Source of the DNA: Gammaproteobacteria bacterium
GTDB lineage: Bacteria; Pseudomonadota; Gammaproteobacteria; Enterobacterales; Alteromonadaceae
Length of the DNA: 24,658 nt
Direction: 5' to 3'
Assembly (NCBI GenBank): GCA_027484495.1
Contig: JAIXSW010000171.1
Location: forward strand, 1-24,658
This document shows, piece after piece, positions 7,409 through 14,714 of the stretch. The notes under the pieces were generated by a model. That model was not told where the DNA came from and did not search any database. It saw nothing but the letters and a program-made list of their open reading frames with translations. Position 1 is the stretch's first letter. Each line of letters starts with the position of its first letter. Position numbers and translations under genes: made by a program.

Positions 7409-9883
7409 ATGACGCCGCTCTCTGCTGCAGCCTTGCCGGTTGCCGATATTTTGCCTGAGCTGCTGCTGCAGCTGGAACAGCAGCCTGTGGTGGTTCTGAC
7501 CGCGCCACCCGGAGCCGGCAAATCAACTTATCTGCCACTGTTTCTGCTGCAACATCCTGCTTTTGCTAATAAAAAAATCATCATGCTGGAACCGCGCCGG
7601 CTTGCCGCCAAAAGTATCGCCGCTTATCTGGCACAGCAATTGGGTGAAGCGGTTGGCCAGACGGTCGGTTATCAAATCCGGCTCGAACAGAAACAATCTG
7701 CTGCCACCCGTTTGCTGGTGGTGACCGAAGGCGTGCTGATCCGCAAAATGCTGGCAGATCCGTTGCTCGAAGGCGTCGATCTGCTGATTTTTGACGAGTT
7801 TCATGAACGCAGCCTGCAAACTGATCTGGCGTTGGCACTGGCGCTGGAAGTGCAGCAGCTGAATGAGACACTGAAAATGTTGCTGATGTCGGCCACGCTC
7901 GACACAGGCAAACTTTGTCAGCAATTGCAGGCGCCACTGTTAGAAAGCCATGGCCGCAGTTTTCCGGTGGAAGTCTGTTATCAGGCACCAAATAACGAAC
8001 CGGTTGCCCTGCAATGCGCTGCGCTGGTGTTGCAGGCACTGGTAAAGCATGGCGGCAATCTGCTGGTATTTTTACCGGGACAACGTGAAATCGACCAATG
8101 CGCCGAATATCTGCGCGCCAAATTGCAAGACGCAACTGTGGTGGTGCACGCGCTGATCGGCAGCCTGACGCTGACCGAACAACAGGCCGCAATCGCTGCG
8201 CCGCCCGCCGGGCAACGTAAAGTGGTGCTGGCCACCAACATCGCCGAGACCAGTCTGACCATTGACGGCATCAGTGTCGTGATCGATTCAGGACAAGCCC
8301 GGGCTGCGGTATTTGAAACCCGACTGGGTTTTAGCAAACTGGAAACCATTCAAATCAGTCAGGCGGCCGCGACGCAACGTGCCGGTCGTGCCGGGCGTTT
8401 AATGCCCGGCGTCTGTTATCGGCTGGATACAGTGGAAAAATGGCAACGCCGTCGCGCCCAAACCATTCCGGATATTTTACAGGCTGATTTGTTGGCGTTG
8501 CGGCTGGATATCGCCGGCTGGGGCGCCAAAGTCAGCGATTTATTCTGGCTGGATACGCCACCGGAAAAACAACTGCGCGCGGCGGAGCAATGTCTGCAAC
8601 TGCTCGGCGCTTTAGACGACAAGGGGACACTGACCAGCAAAGGTAAACAGATGCTGGCGCTGCCGGTTGAACCACGGCTGGCAGCGATGCTGCTCTATGC
8701 ACGGACGCTGGAGCAACAAGGACAAGCCGGAGCCATCAGTCTGGCCGCAACCATCGCGACACAGCTGGAACAGACCCGGCGCTTTATGCAAACCGAACTG
8801 AGCAGTCAGCTGCGGCTGCAATCGGAGCCGGCGCGGCAACAATATCAACAATTACTGCAACTGATGCACAGTCGCCACAGTAATAACCAGCCACTGGAGC
8901 TGACCGCCGAATTATTAAGCCGCGCCTATCCAGACCGCATTGCCCAGTTACGCGGTCAGGGTTATCTGCTGGCGAATGGGACCGGCGCCAGTCTGCCAGC
9001 GGATGATGCGCTGCAGGGTTCGGCAGTATTGGTGGTGGCCGATTTACGCTTGTGGCAGCAGCAAGCAGTGATCAGTGTGGCTGCCCGCTGGTCATTAGAC
9101 GAACTGCTGCAAAGCTGGCAGGCTGATTTGCACTGGCAGGCGCAGCTTGAATTTGATGAACAAAGTGGTCGTTTCAGCGCGGAAAAGCAGCTACGCCTCG
9201 GCGCTTTGGTGCTAAAACGGCAGAACAGCAGTCAGCAAATCAGCGGCGACGACCGGCGTGGCGCCTGGCTGGACTATCTGCAGAAAAAAGGCCTGAGTTG
9301 CCTGCCCTGGAGCGACGCAGCACGGCAATTGCAACACCGGTTGGCTTTAGCGCGGCAGTTACAACCCACCGCCGGCTGGCCAGAGCTGTCCGATGAGATA
9401 CTGGCCAATAGTATCGGCGAGTGGCTCGGACCTTATCTGGCCGATGTACGCAGCCTCGCGCAGCTACAACAGCTCGACCTCGCGCAGATCCTGCGTTATC
9501 AGCTGGATTATGCCCAACAACAGCAATTAGATGCGTTGTTACCAGCCAGCTGGCGTTCAGTGTTAGGCACTTATGTTGCGCTGTTTTATCAGGCTGATGG
9601 CGAAGTGCAGTTGGCGATCCGGTTACAGGAAATGTTTGGCCAACTGACCACGCCGACCGTTGGACAAGGCGCTGTGGCGGTGACCATCACTTTATTATCC
9701 CCGGCGAAACAGCCGTTACAGGTCACCCGCGATCTGGCCAGTTTCTGGCAAAATGCCTATCAGGACGTGAAAAAGGAAATGCGCGGTCGTTATCCGAAAC
9801 ATTATTGGCCAGACGACCCGGCTGACGCGGAACCGACCAACAAAACCAAAAAAGCGATGGCCAACAAAGCGACAGACCGATGA
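7409..9883 (+). CDS. hrpB: ATP-dependent helicase HrpB (DEAH box)
   Basis: A DEAH/RHA-type helicase of bacterial HrpB type; its cellular role is poorly defined, but it is commonly next to mrcB in gammaproteobacteria. Seen in 824 residues: Walker A PPGAGKST at 33-40, DEFH at 129-132 (the family's variant of DEAH), SAT at 161-163, TNIAETSLTIDGI near 276-288, and motif VI QRAGRAGR at 323-330. The C-terminal half is the long HrpB-specific region. The start is supported by alignment of LPVADILPELL with the E. coli N-terminus; the ribosome-binding site is weak (ACGGA). Its stop overlaps the mrcB start by 4 bases (ATGA, 9880-9883). The upstream hairpin at 7349-7389 leaves almost no room for its own promoter. 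Confidence 0.95.
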   Translation: MTPLSAAALPVADILPELLLQLEQQPVVVLTAPPGAGKSTYLPLFLLQHPAFANKKIIMLEPRRLAAKSIAAYLAQQLGEAVGQTVGYQIRLEQKQSAATRLLVVTEGVLIRKMLADPLLEGVDLLIFDEFHERSLQTDLALALALEVQQLNETLKMLLMSATLDTGKLCQQLQAPLLESHGRSFPVEVCYQAPNNEPVALQCAALVLQALVKHGGNLLVFLPGQREIDQCAEYLRAKLQDATVVVHALIGSLTLTEQQAAIAAPPAGQRKVVLATNIAETSLTIDGISVVIDSGQARAAVFETRLGFSKLETIQISQAAATQRAGRAGRLMPGVCYRLDTVEKWQRRRAQTIPDILQADLLALRLDIAGWGAKVSDLFWLDTPPEKQLRAAEQCLQLLGALDDKGTLTSKGKQMLALPVEPRLAAMLLYARTLEQQGQAGAISLAATIATQLEQTRRFMQTELSSQLRLQSEPARQQYQQLLQLMHSRHSNNQPLELTAELLSRAYPDRIAQLRGQGYLLANGTGASLPADDALQGSAVLVVADLRLWQQQAVISVAARWSLDELLQSWQADLHWQAQLEFDEQSGRFSAEKQLRLGALVLKRQNSSQQISGDDRRGAWLDYLQKKGLSCLPWSDAARQLQHRLALARQLQPTAGWPELSDEILANSIGEWLGPYLADVRSLAQLQQLDLAQILRYQLDYAQQQQLDALLPASWRSVLGTYVALFYQADGEVQLAIRLQEMFGQLTTPTVGQGAVAVTITLLSPAKQPLQVTRDLASFWQNAYQDVKKEMRGRYPKHYWPDDPADAEPTNKTKKAMANKATDR

Positions 9884-12117
9884 CAGCAAAACGTAAACCC
9901 GCAAAAAAATCCCCAATGAACCCGCTGCTACGCAGTGTGCTGCTGTTTGGCCTGAAGGTCAGTTTGCTGTTACTGGCAGCCATCTCGATTTATCTGATTT
10001 ACCTCGACAGTAAAATCACCACGTTGTTTTCCGGACATAAATGGCAGGTACCGGCACAGTTGTATGGCCGTACGCTGGAATTGGCGCCTGGTAGTCACCT
10101 GAGTCAGGTACAGTTTCTGGATGAACTTTCCAGACTGCAATACAGCGCTGATCCGCGCTTAAATGGCCCTGGGCAATATCATGTCAGTGGTGCGACCGTC
10201 ACTGTGGTGCGGCGGGCTTTTGAATTCCCGGACGGTGCCGATGGCGTGCGGACCTTCAGCGTCGAATTTGCCGGTGACTTTGTCCAGCGCTTATCTTCAG
10301 GTGATAAACCCCTGCAAAAAGCCCGACTGGAACCGCAGCTGTTGCAACATCTGGTCGCGGCTGAGCAGGAAGATCGCGAACTGATCCGGCTGGCTGATGT
10401 ACCGGTGCCGCTACGTGAAACTTTGTTACTGGTCGAAGACCGCGAGTTTTACAACCATCACGGCGTGTCACCGTTGTCGATTATCCGCGCCTTCTGGCAA
10501 AACCTGCTGGCCGGACGCACGGTGCAGGGTGGCTCGACACTGACCCAGCAGCTGGCGAAAAATATGTATACCAATCAGCAACGCACTTATTTGCGTAAAG
10601 TAAATGAAGCGCTGATCGCACTGGTGCTGGATTTTCGCTACAGCAAAGATCAAATTCTTGAAGCCTATTTAAATGAGATTTTTATCGGTCAGTTTAAAGA
10701 CAATCCGGTGCACGGTCTGGGTTTAGGCAGCCGGCTGTATTTTGGCAAGCCATTGGCGGAGCTAAAACCACACGAGTACGCCATGTTAGTCGGCATTATC
10801 AAAGGCCCTTCGGTGTACGACCCACGGCGTTATGCCGACCGCGCGCTGAGCCGGCGCGATTTGATCCTGGATTTAATGGCCGAACACGGCATCCTGAATC
10901 ACGATCAGCATAATGCTGCCAAGCAACAGCCGTTGGATGTGATCCCACTCGGTCAGCATTTAAAAGGCCGTTTCCCGGCCTATATCGACAAAGTCCGCCA
11001 GGAACTACGCCAACTGGTGCCTGATACATCCAAGCTGCAACAAGGGTTGCGGGTATTTACCTACCTCGACCCGATGGCCCAGCAAGCGGCGGAGCAGGCG
11101 ATGGCTGCGCGTTTGAGTCAGCTGAATGACAAAATCGAAGGCGCTATGCTGGTCACTGATTACCAGCGCGGTGCATTAAAAGCCATCATCGGCGGCCGCC
11201 AAATGCAATATGCCGGCTATAACCGCGCGCTGTCCGCGCGCCGGCAAATCGGCAGTATTGTCAAACCTGTGGTTTATCTTGGCGCCTTGCAACAACCACA
11301 GCAGTTTCATCTCGGGTCGGTGTTGCAGGATTCGCCGCTGAACCTGCGTAGTGGCAGCCGCAGCTGGCAACCACAAAACTATGACAAAAAATTCCGCGGC
11401 CCAGTGCCGATGGTCACAGCCCTGAGTCAATCGCTGAATATCCCAACGGTGCGGCTGGGGATGCAGCTTGGTTTGCCGGTGCTGGCCGGCAACTTGCGTA
11501 AGTTAGGACTGGAACGGGACGTACAGTTACAACCATCATCGCTGTTGGGGGCGGTCGAATTAAGCCCGTATGAAGTGGCGCAGTTATACCAGACGATGGC
11601 GAATAAAGGTTTATATCTGCCGCTGGCTGCGGTCAGCGCTATCACGACGCAGAATGGCCAGGTCTTACACCAACGCAAAGCCCTGCCTGAACAACGTGTC
11701 GCGCAAGAACCCTTGTACCTGTTGCAATATGCATTAAATCAGGCGACCCAAAATGGCACCGCTGGTGCACTAGCGCAGCAATTTCCACGCGTGCGTTTTG
11801 CCGGGAAAACCGGTACTTCCAGTGATTATCGGGACAGTTGGTTTAGCGGTTTTGATCATGAAACGGCGATTGTGGTCTGGTTGGGCCGCGATGATAACCA
11901 GGCCATTGGCCTGACCGGAGGCAGTGGTGCTTTGCCGGTTTTTAGTGGCTACTTTGCCAGGATGCCACCAAATTCGCTGTTCCGCGCGGTACCGGACAAG
12001 ATCCGTAAACAATTTATTTCAAAATTATCAGGTCGGGTAGTGGCAGAATCATGCGTTAATGTATTGTTATTACCGGTTATTTCAGTTGAAATGCCGCTTA
12101 GCAATACCTGCGATTAA
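9880..12117 (+). CDS. mrcB: Bifunctional penicillin-binding protein 1b
   Basis: A class A PBP that polymerises glycan strands from lipid II and cross-links the peptides in the periplasm. Order in 745 residues: short basic cytoplasmic tail, one membrane helix at about 20-41, a UB2H-like domain (about 50-140), the GT51 glycosyltransferase with Glu186 in VEDREFYNHHG and the GGSTLTQQLAKN block, then the transpeptidase with SIVK (Ser459, Lys462), SLN (518-520) and KTGTSSDYRDSWF (KTG at 643-645). All catalytic motifs are intact. It lacks the long Gln/Pro-rich tail of the E. coli protein, and the C-terminal end contains two cysteines. Translationally coupled to hrpB; the next regulator gene starts 24 bases downstream. 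Confidence 0.96.
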   Translation: MTAKRKPAKKSPMNPLLRSVLLFGLKVSLLLLAAISIYLIYLDSKITTLFSGHKWQVPAQLYGRTLELAPGSHLSQVQFLDELSRLQYSADPRLNGPGQYHVSGATVTVVRRAFEFPDGADGVRTFSVEFAGDFVQRLSSGDKPLQKARLEPQLLQHLVAAEQEDRELIRLADVPVPLRETLLLVEDREFYNHHGVSPLSIIRAFWQNLLAGRTVQGGSTLTQQLAKNMYTNQQRTYLRKVNEALIALVLDFRYSKDQILEAYLNEIFIGQFKDNPVHGLGLGSRLYFGKPLAELKPHEYAMLVGIIKGPSVYDPRRYADRALSRRDLILDLMAEHGILNHDQHNAAKQQPLDVIPLGQHLKGRFPAYIDKVRQELRQLVPDTSKLQQGLRVFTYLDPMAQQAAEQAMAARLSQLNDKIEGAMLVTDYQRGALKAIIGGRQMQYAGYNRALSARRQIGSIVKPVVYLGALQQPQQFHLGSVLQDSPLNLRSGSRSWQPQNYDKKFRGPVPMVTALSQSLNIPTVRLGMQLGLPVLAGNLRKLGLERDVQLQPSSLLGAVELSPYEVAQLYQTMANKGLYLPLAAVSAITTQNGQVLHQRKALPEQRVAQEPLYLLQYALNQATQNGTAGALAQQFPRVRFAGKTGTSSDYRDSWFSGFDHETAIVVWLGRDDNQAIGLTGGSGALPVFSGYFARMPPNSLFRAVPDKIRKQFISKLSGRVVAESCVNVLLLPVISVEMPLSNTCD

Positions 12118-12141
12118 TTGTTAACAGGAAATGAGCAGCAT

Positions 12142-14307
12142 ATGTCAGCCAAACCAGAACAACACCTAAAAGTCGGTGATTGGTGGTATCTGCCCCAACA
12201 AGACAAATTAGTCAAAATAGATGACGCGGGCGAAATCAGTGAAACGGCCAGTCTCGACAACTTGTGCCAAAAGGCGCTGAATTATTTTCTGGTCAACGCC
12301 GGCCGACTGGTCACCCGTGACGAATTACTCAGTGATGTCTGGGGCGTGCGGGATGTATCAGATGGCCGTATCTCGCGCGTGATCCGCGTATTGCGCGTGG
12401 CGCTTGGCGACGACAGCCGGGAGCCGCGTTATATCGAAACTATCCCGAAGCGGGGTTTTCGTTTTATCGCTCCGGTCGCGGAAGTAATTTTAACCTCTGG
12501 CAATGACGAACCTGCCAACAACCACATCGAAGAACAGCAGGCTATCCAGCAACAGGAACGCAAACACCACCGTCACTGGTGGCTGCTGGCCGGTACATTT
12601 TTATGCTGCGTGCTCGCTATCAGCGGCTGGCAATACTGGCAACAAAGCCAACTAGACCCACAAGTGCCGTTTGGCCGTTTTGAGCCTTTATCCAGTATGG
12701 ATGGGTTGGAGCTGTATCCGGACGTGTCGAAGGATGGCAGGTATTTGGTGTTCAGCCATTCTTTGGAGCTTGGCGGACGGTGGGTTTTGGTTGTTCAAGA
12801 TTTAAAAACTCTGGAAAAGAAAACGTTAAAAACAGTGGAAGGCAGCAGTTTGACTGGGGCAACGTGGTCACCAGATGGGCGTACGCTGGTTTATCAGCAG
12901 TTGCAGAGGAAAAAGCACTGCGAGATAAGAAAAATGACCATGGATTTAATGAGTATGACAATTGCGTCTGATGAACTTCTGGTTGGATGCAACAAGAATA
13001 ATATGGGAGCCAGAATGTCGTGGTCTCCAGACAGCCAGTTTATTGTGTACCCCGATTGGAGTGATGCAGCAGGAAATATGTCTTTAATGCTGCTTCCCGC
13101 CGCTGGTGGTAAGCCTGAGCAGCTTACAACCCCCCCGCAAACCAGCATTGGAGATTACGCTGCCCGGTTTTCTTCTGATGGAAGTCGACTTGTATTTTTA
13201 AGAGATACAGCCGGTGTTGCAGGGCAGATATGGCTGTTGAATTTGCACGATCGCTCATCGAAATTTTTACTTCAGCTCAAAGAAAGTTATCCGGGAAACA
13301 TAGATTGGTTTAATCAAGACCGTGAGATTCTTTACCCATCAAGTACAAATCAATTGTCAACATTGGCTGTTGACACTTTAGCGAGCCAGATCTATGCGCA
13401 CACAGACGTCACGCCACTTGAAGTTCTGGTAACAGGCGACAATAGAGTGCTCGCAAATGTAGGACGTATTTGGCAGAGCAATATCCGAAAGTTAAATAAC
13501 CCGCTGAAAAATCCAAAGCTAAGTAATGAGTTGTTCGATTTCGCGACTCGAACGCAAGGGTTGATTGAGATGAATCCTCAACCTGGCGGTCCAACAGCAG
13601 TTATGTCTAACAGATCTGGTAGCCAGCAAGTATGGTTGCACTATGCAGACGGCAGACAACAGCAGATTAGTAAATTTTCGGGTAACTTTTTTGCAAAAAC
13701 TTTAGAGTTTTCTCCGGATGGTGAAAAATTGCTGATAGTTACTGGTGGGGAACTATGGTTATTGCAATCCGATGCTGAACCGATTCTTTTGACCAAACCT
13801 GACCAGCAATCTCGACTCCCAACTTGGGGAGCTGATAGCAACACTATTTACTACTTATTATCAATTCAAGGCAGGTGGCAGCTAGCTGAGCATTCGTTGC
13901 TAACGAATAAAGTGGTATTGCAAAAGAACGATTTTGATTTTTATAAAGAAAGCCCAGACGGTACATATCTCGTACGCAGCTATATGAATAACGACACGTT
14001 TGAACTTGTAAATAAATCGTTGAATAAAATAGATGTTTTAGATTTTCTACCTAAGCAAGATTTTATAGCTCCCCAGTTGGTTTTACGTCACAAATCAATT
14101 TATTTTGTAAAGGCTGACGAGCAGGATAAATATTACATCCACAGTTACGATATCGAGACGGGCATGGTCTCAAATACAGGGATTGAGCAACGTGTGTTTG
14201 GAAGAAGGTTTTCAGTAAGTGATGACGAATTGTTTATATTCCTAGATGACGGACAAACAGGGGATGTAGATTTGGCTGAATTAAAAATTGTCGGGACAAA
14301 TTTATAA
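12142..14307 (+). CDS. CadC/ToxR-like transmembrane regulator with PD40 beta-propeller sensor
   Basis: A one-component regulator: DNA binding in the cytoplasm, sensing in the periplasm. The ATG at 12142 is chosen over an in-frame TTG at 12118 because a GAG/AGGAA region precedes it; this gives 721 residues. Seen: an OmpR-type winged helix at about 8-112, with LSDVWG, RVIRVLRVALGDD and the wing signature IETIPKRGFRF; a Gln-rich linker; one membrane helix at about 146-166 (WWLLAGTFLCCVLAISGW); then PD40/TolB-like blades such as SKDGRYLVF, SPDGRTLVY, SPDSQFIVY, SSDGSRLVF and SPDGEKLLI. Two periplasmic cysteines, Cys260 and Cys283, may form a disulfide. The winged-helix part is about 55-58% GC and much of the sensor part about 35-47%. 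The ligand and target genes are unknown; the adjacent secreted peptide gene is a candidate target. Confidence 0.88.
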   Translation: MSAKPEQHLKVGDWWYLPQQDKLVKIDDAGEISETASLDNLCQKALNYFLVNAGRLVTRDELLSDVWGVRDVSDGRISRVIRVLRVALGDDSREPRYIETIPKRGFRFIAPVAEVILTSGNDEPANNHIEEQQAIQQQERKHHRHWWLLAGTFLCCVLAISGWQYWQQSQLDPQVPFGRFEPLSSMDGLELYPDVSKDGRYLVFSHSLELGGRWVLVVQDLKTLEKKTLKTVEGSSLTGATWSPDGRTLVYQQLQRKKHCEIRKMTMDLMSMTIASDELLVGCNKNNMGARMSWSPDSQFIVYPDWSDAAGNMSLMLLPAAGGKPEQLTTPPQTSIGDYAARFSSDGSRLVFLRDTAGVAGQIWLLNLHDRSSKFLLQLKESYPGNIDWFNQDREILYPSSTNQLSTLAVDTLASQIYAHTDVTPLEVLVTGDNRVLANVGRIWQSNIRKLNNPLKNPKLSNELFDFATRTQGLIEMNPQPGGPTAVMSNRSGSQQVWLHYADGRQQQISKFSGNFFAKTLEFSPDGEKLLIVTGGELWLLQSDAEPILLTKPDQQSRLPTWGADSNTIYYLLSIQGRWQLAEHSLLTNKVVLQKNDFDFYKESPDGTYLVRSYMNNDTFELVNKSLNKIDVLDFLPKQDFIAPQLVLRHKSIYFVKADEQDKYYIHSYDIETGMVSNTGIEQRVFGRRFSVSDDELFIFLDDGQTGDVDLAELKIVGTNL

Positions 14308-14398
14308 GCTATTTATCAAAAATTCGTTATGTTAGGGAGACAAATTCTATGGTCGGATAGCCTCAATCGCTGGACACAACAAAATGAGGTAATGGATC

Positions 14399-14623
14399 AT
14401 GAAATTGTACAAAACGGTAATATTGGGTTTGTTTGTTGGTTTTGCTATTCCTAGTCAAGCTGCACTTCTGAGCTCAGAGCATTCTGCTAAAAACGCAGAG
14501 TTGGTTTGGCAAACTACTCCGACAGAAGATCCGGATGAAGATGAGCAGGAAGAGACTCAGGGTGAGTGTATTTTGTGGCCTGGGTGTATTGTCATTCCGA
14601 CTAGTCAAACCCCTCATAACTAA
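14399..14623 (+). CDS. Small predicted secreted acidic peptide with two cysteines
   Basis: No family recognised. The 74 residues begin with a convincing signal peptide: MKLYK, a hydrophobic core and PSQA before a likely cut after Ala21. The mature part (about 53 residues) has a strongly acidic stretch at 43-53 (EDPDEDEQEET) and then a Cys57-x5-Cys63 pair (ECILWPGC), ending in a Pro/Thr-containing tail. GAGG lies 9 bases before the ATG. The gene stands between two CadC-like regulators on the same strand, 91 bases after the first and 91 before the second, in AT-rich DNA. A role as signal, target or cofactor of these regulators is inference; a small stand-alone secreted protein is the alternative. 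Signal peptide, ribosome-binding site and position all favour a real gene. Confidence 0.65.
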   Translation: MKLYKTVILGLFVGFAIPSQAALLSSEHSAKNAELVWQTTPTEDPDEDEQEETQGECILWPGCIVIPTSQTPHN

Positions 14624-14635
14624 AGACTTATTGAC

Positions 14636-14653
14636 TTTGTGACCTCTCACAAA
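14636..14653. promoter_or_regulatory. Perfect palindrome upstream of the second regulator
   Basis: TTTGTGA-CCTC-TCACAAA is an exact 7-bp inverted repeat with a 4-base centre. It lies between TTGACT (14631-14636) and TACTGA (14654-14659), which are 17 bases apart and could be -35 and -10 boxes. A dyad between the two boxes is a typical operator position. No T-run follows, so it is not terminator-like. Confidence 0.5.
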
Positions 14654-14685
14654 TACTGAGCTACATAGCCAAACTCATGTATACT

Positions 14686-14706
14686 CCCCGCTATCTGATG
14701 GCGGGG
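14686..14706 (+). promoter_or_regulatory. Hairpin that could mask the RBS of the second regulator
   Basis: CCCCGC (14686-14691) can pair with GCGGGG (14701-14706) around a 9-base loop. The 3' arm belongs to the G-rich run (14703-14708) that is the only Shine-Dalgarno candidate for the ATG at 14715. In the folded RNA this site would be mostly hidden, suggesting translational control. Function is inferred from base pairing only. Confidence 0.45.
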
Positions 14707-14714
14707 GGTGTTGC

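Noticed and set aside
7095..7538. Minus-strand open frames across the pepB-hrpB junction
   Set aside because: They run antisense to two conserved genes and through a hairpin. The translations are Ala/Pro/Arg-rich with no recognisable domain.
11940..12117. Truncation or frameshift at the end of mrcB
   Set aside because: All transpeptidase motifs are complete. The shorter tail only lacks the low-complexity C-terminus of the E. coli protein, and the last residues look like a normal PBP1b end.
14638..14651. CRP binding site (TGTGA...TCACA)
   Set aside because: The half-sites match, but the spacer is 4 bases instead of the 6 required for the CRP dimer.
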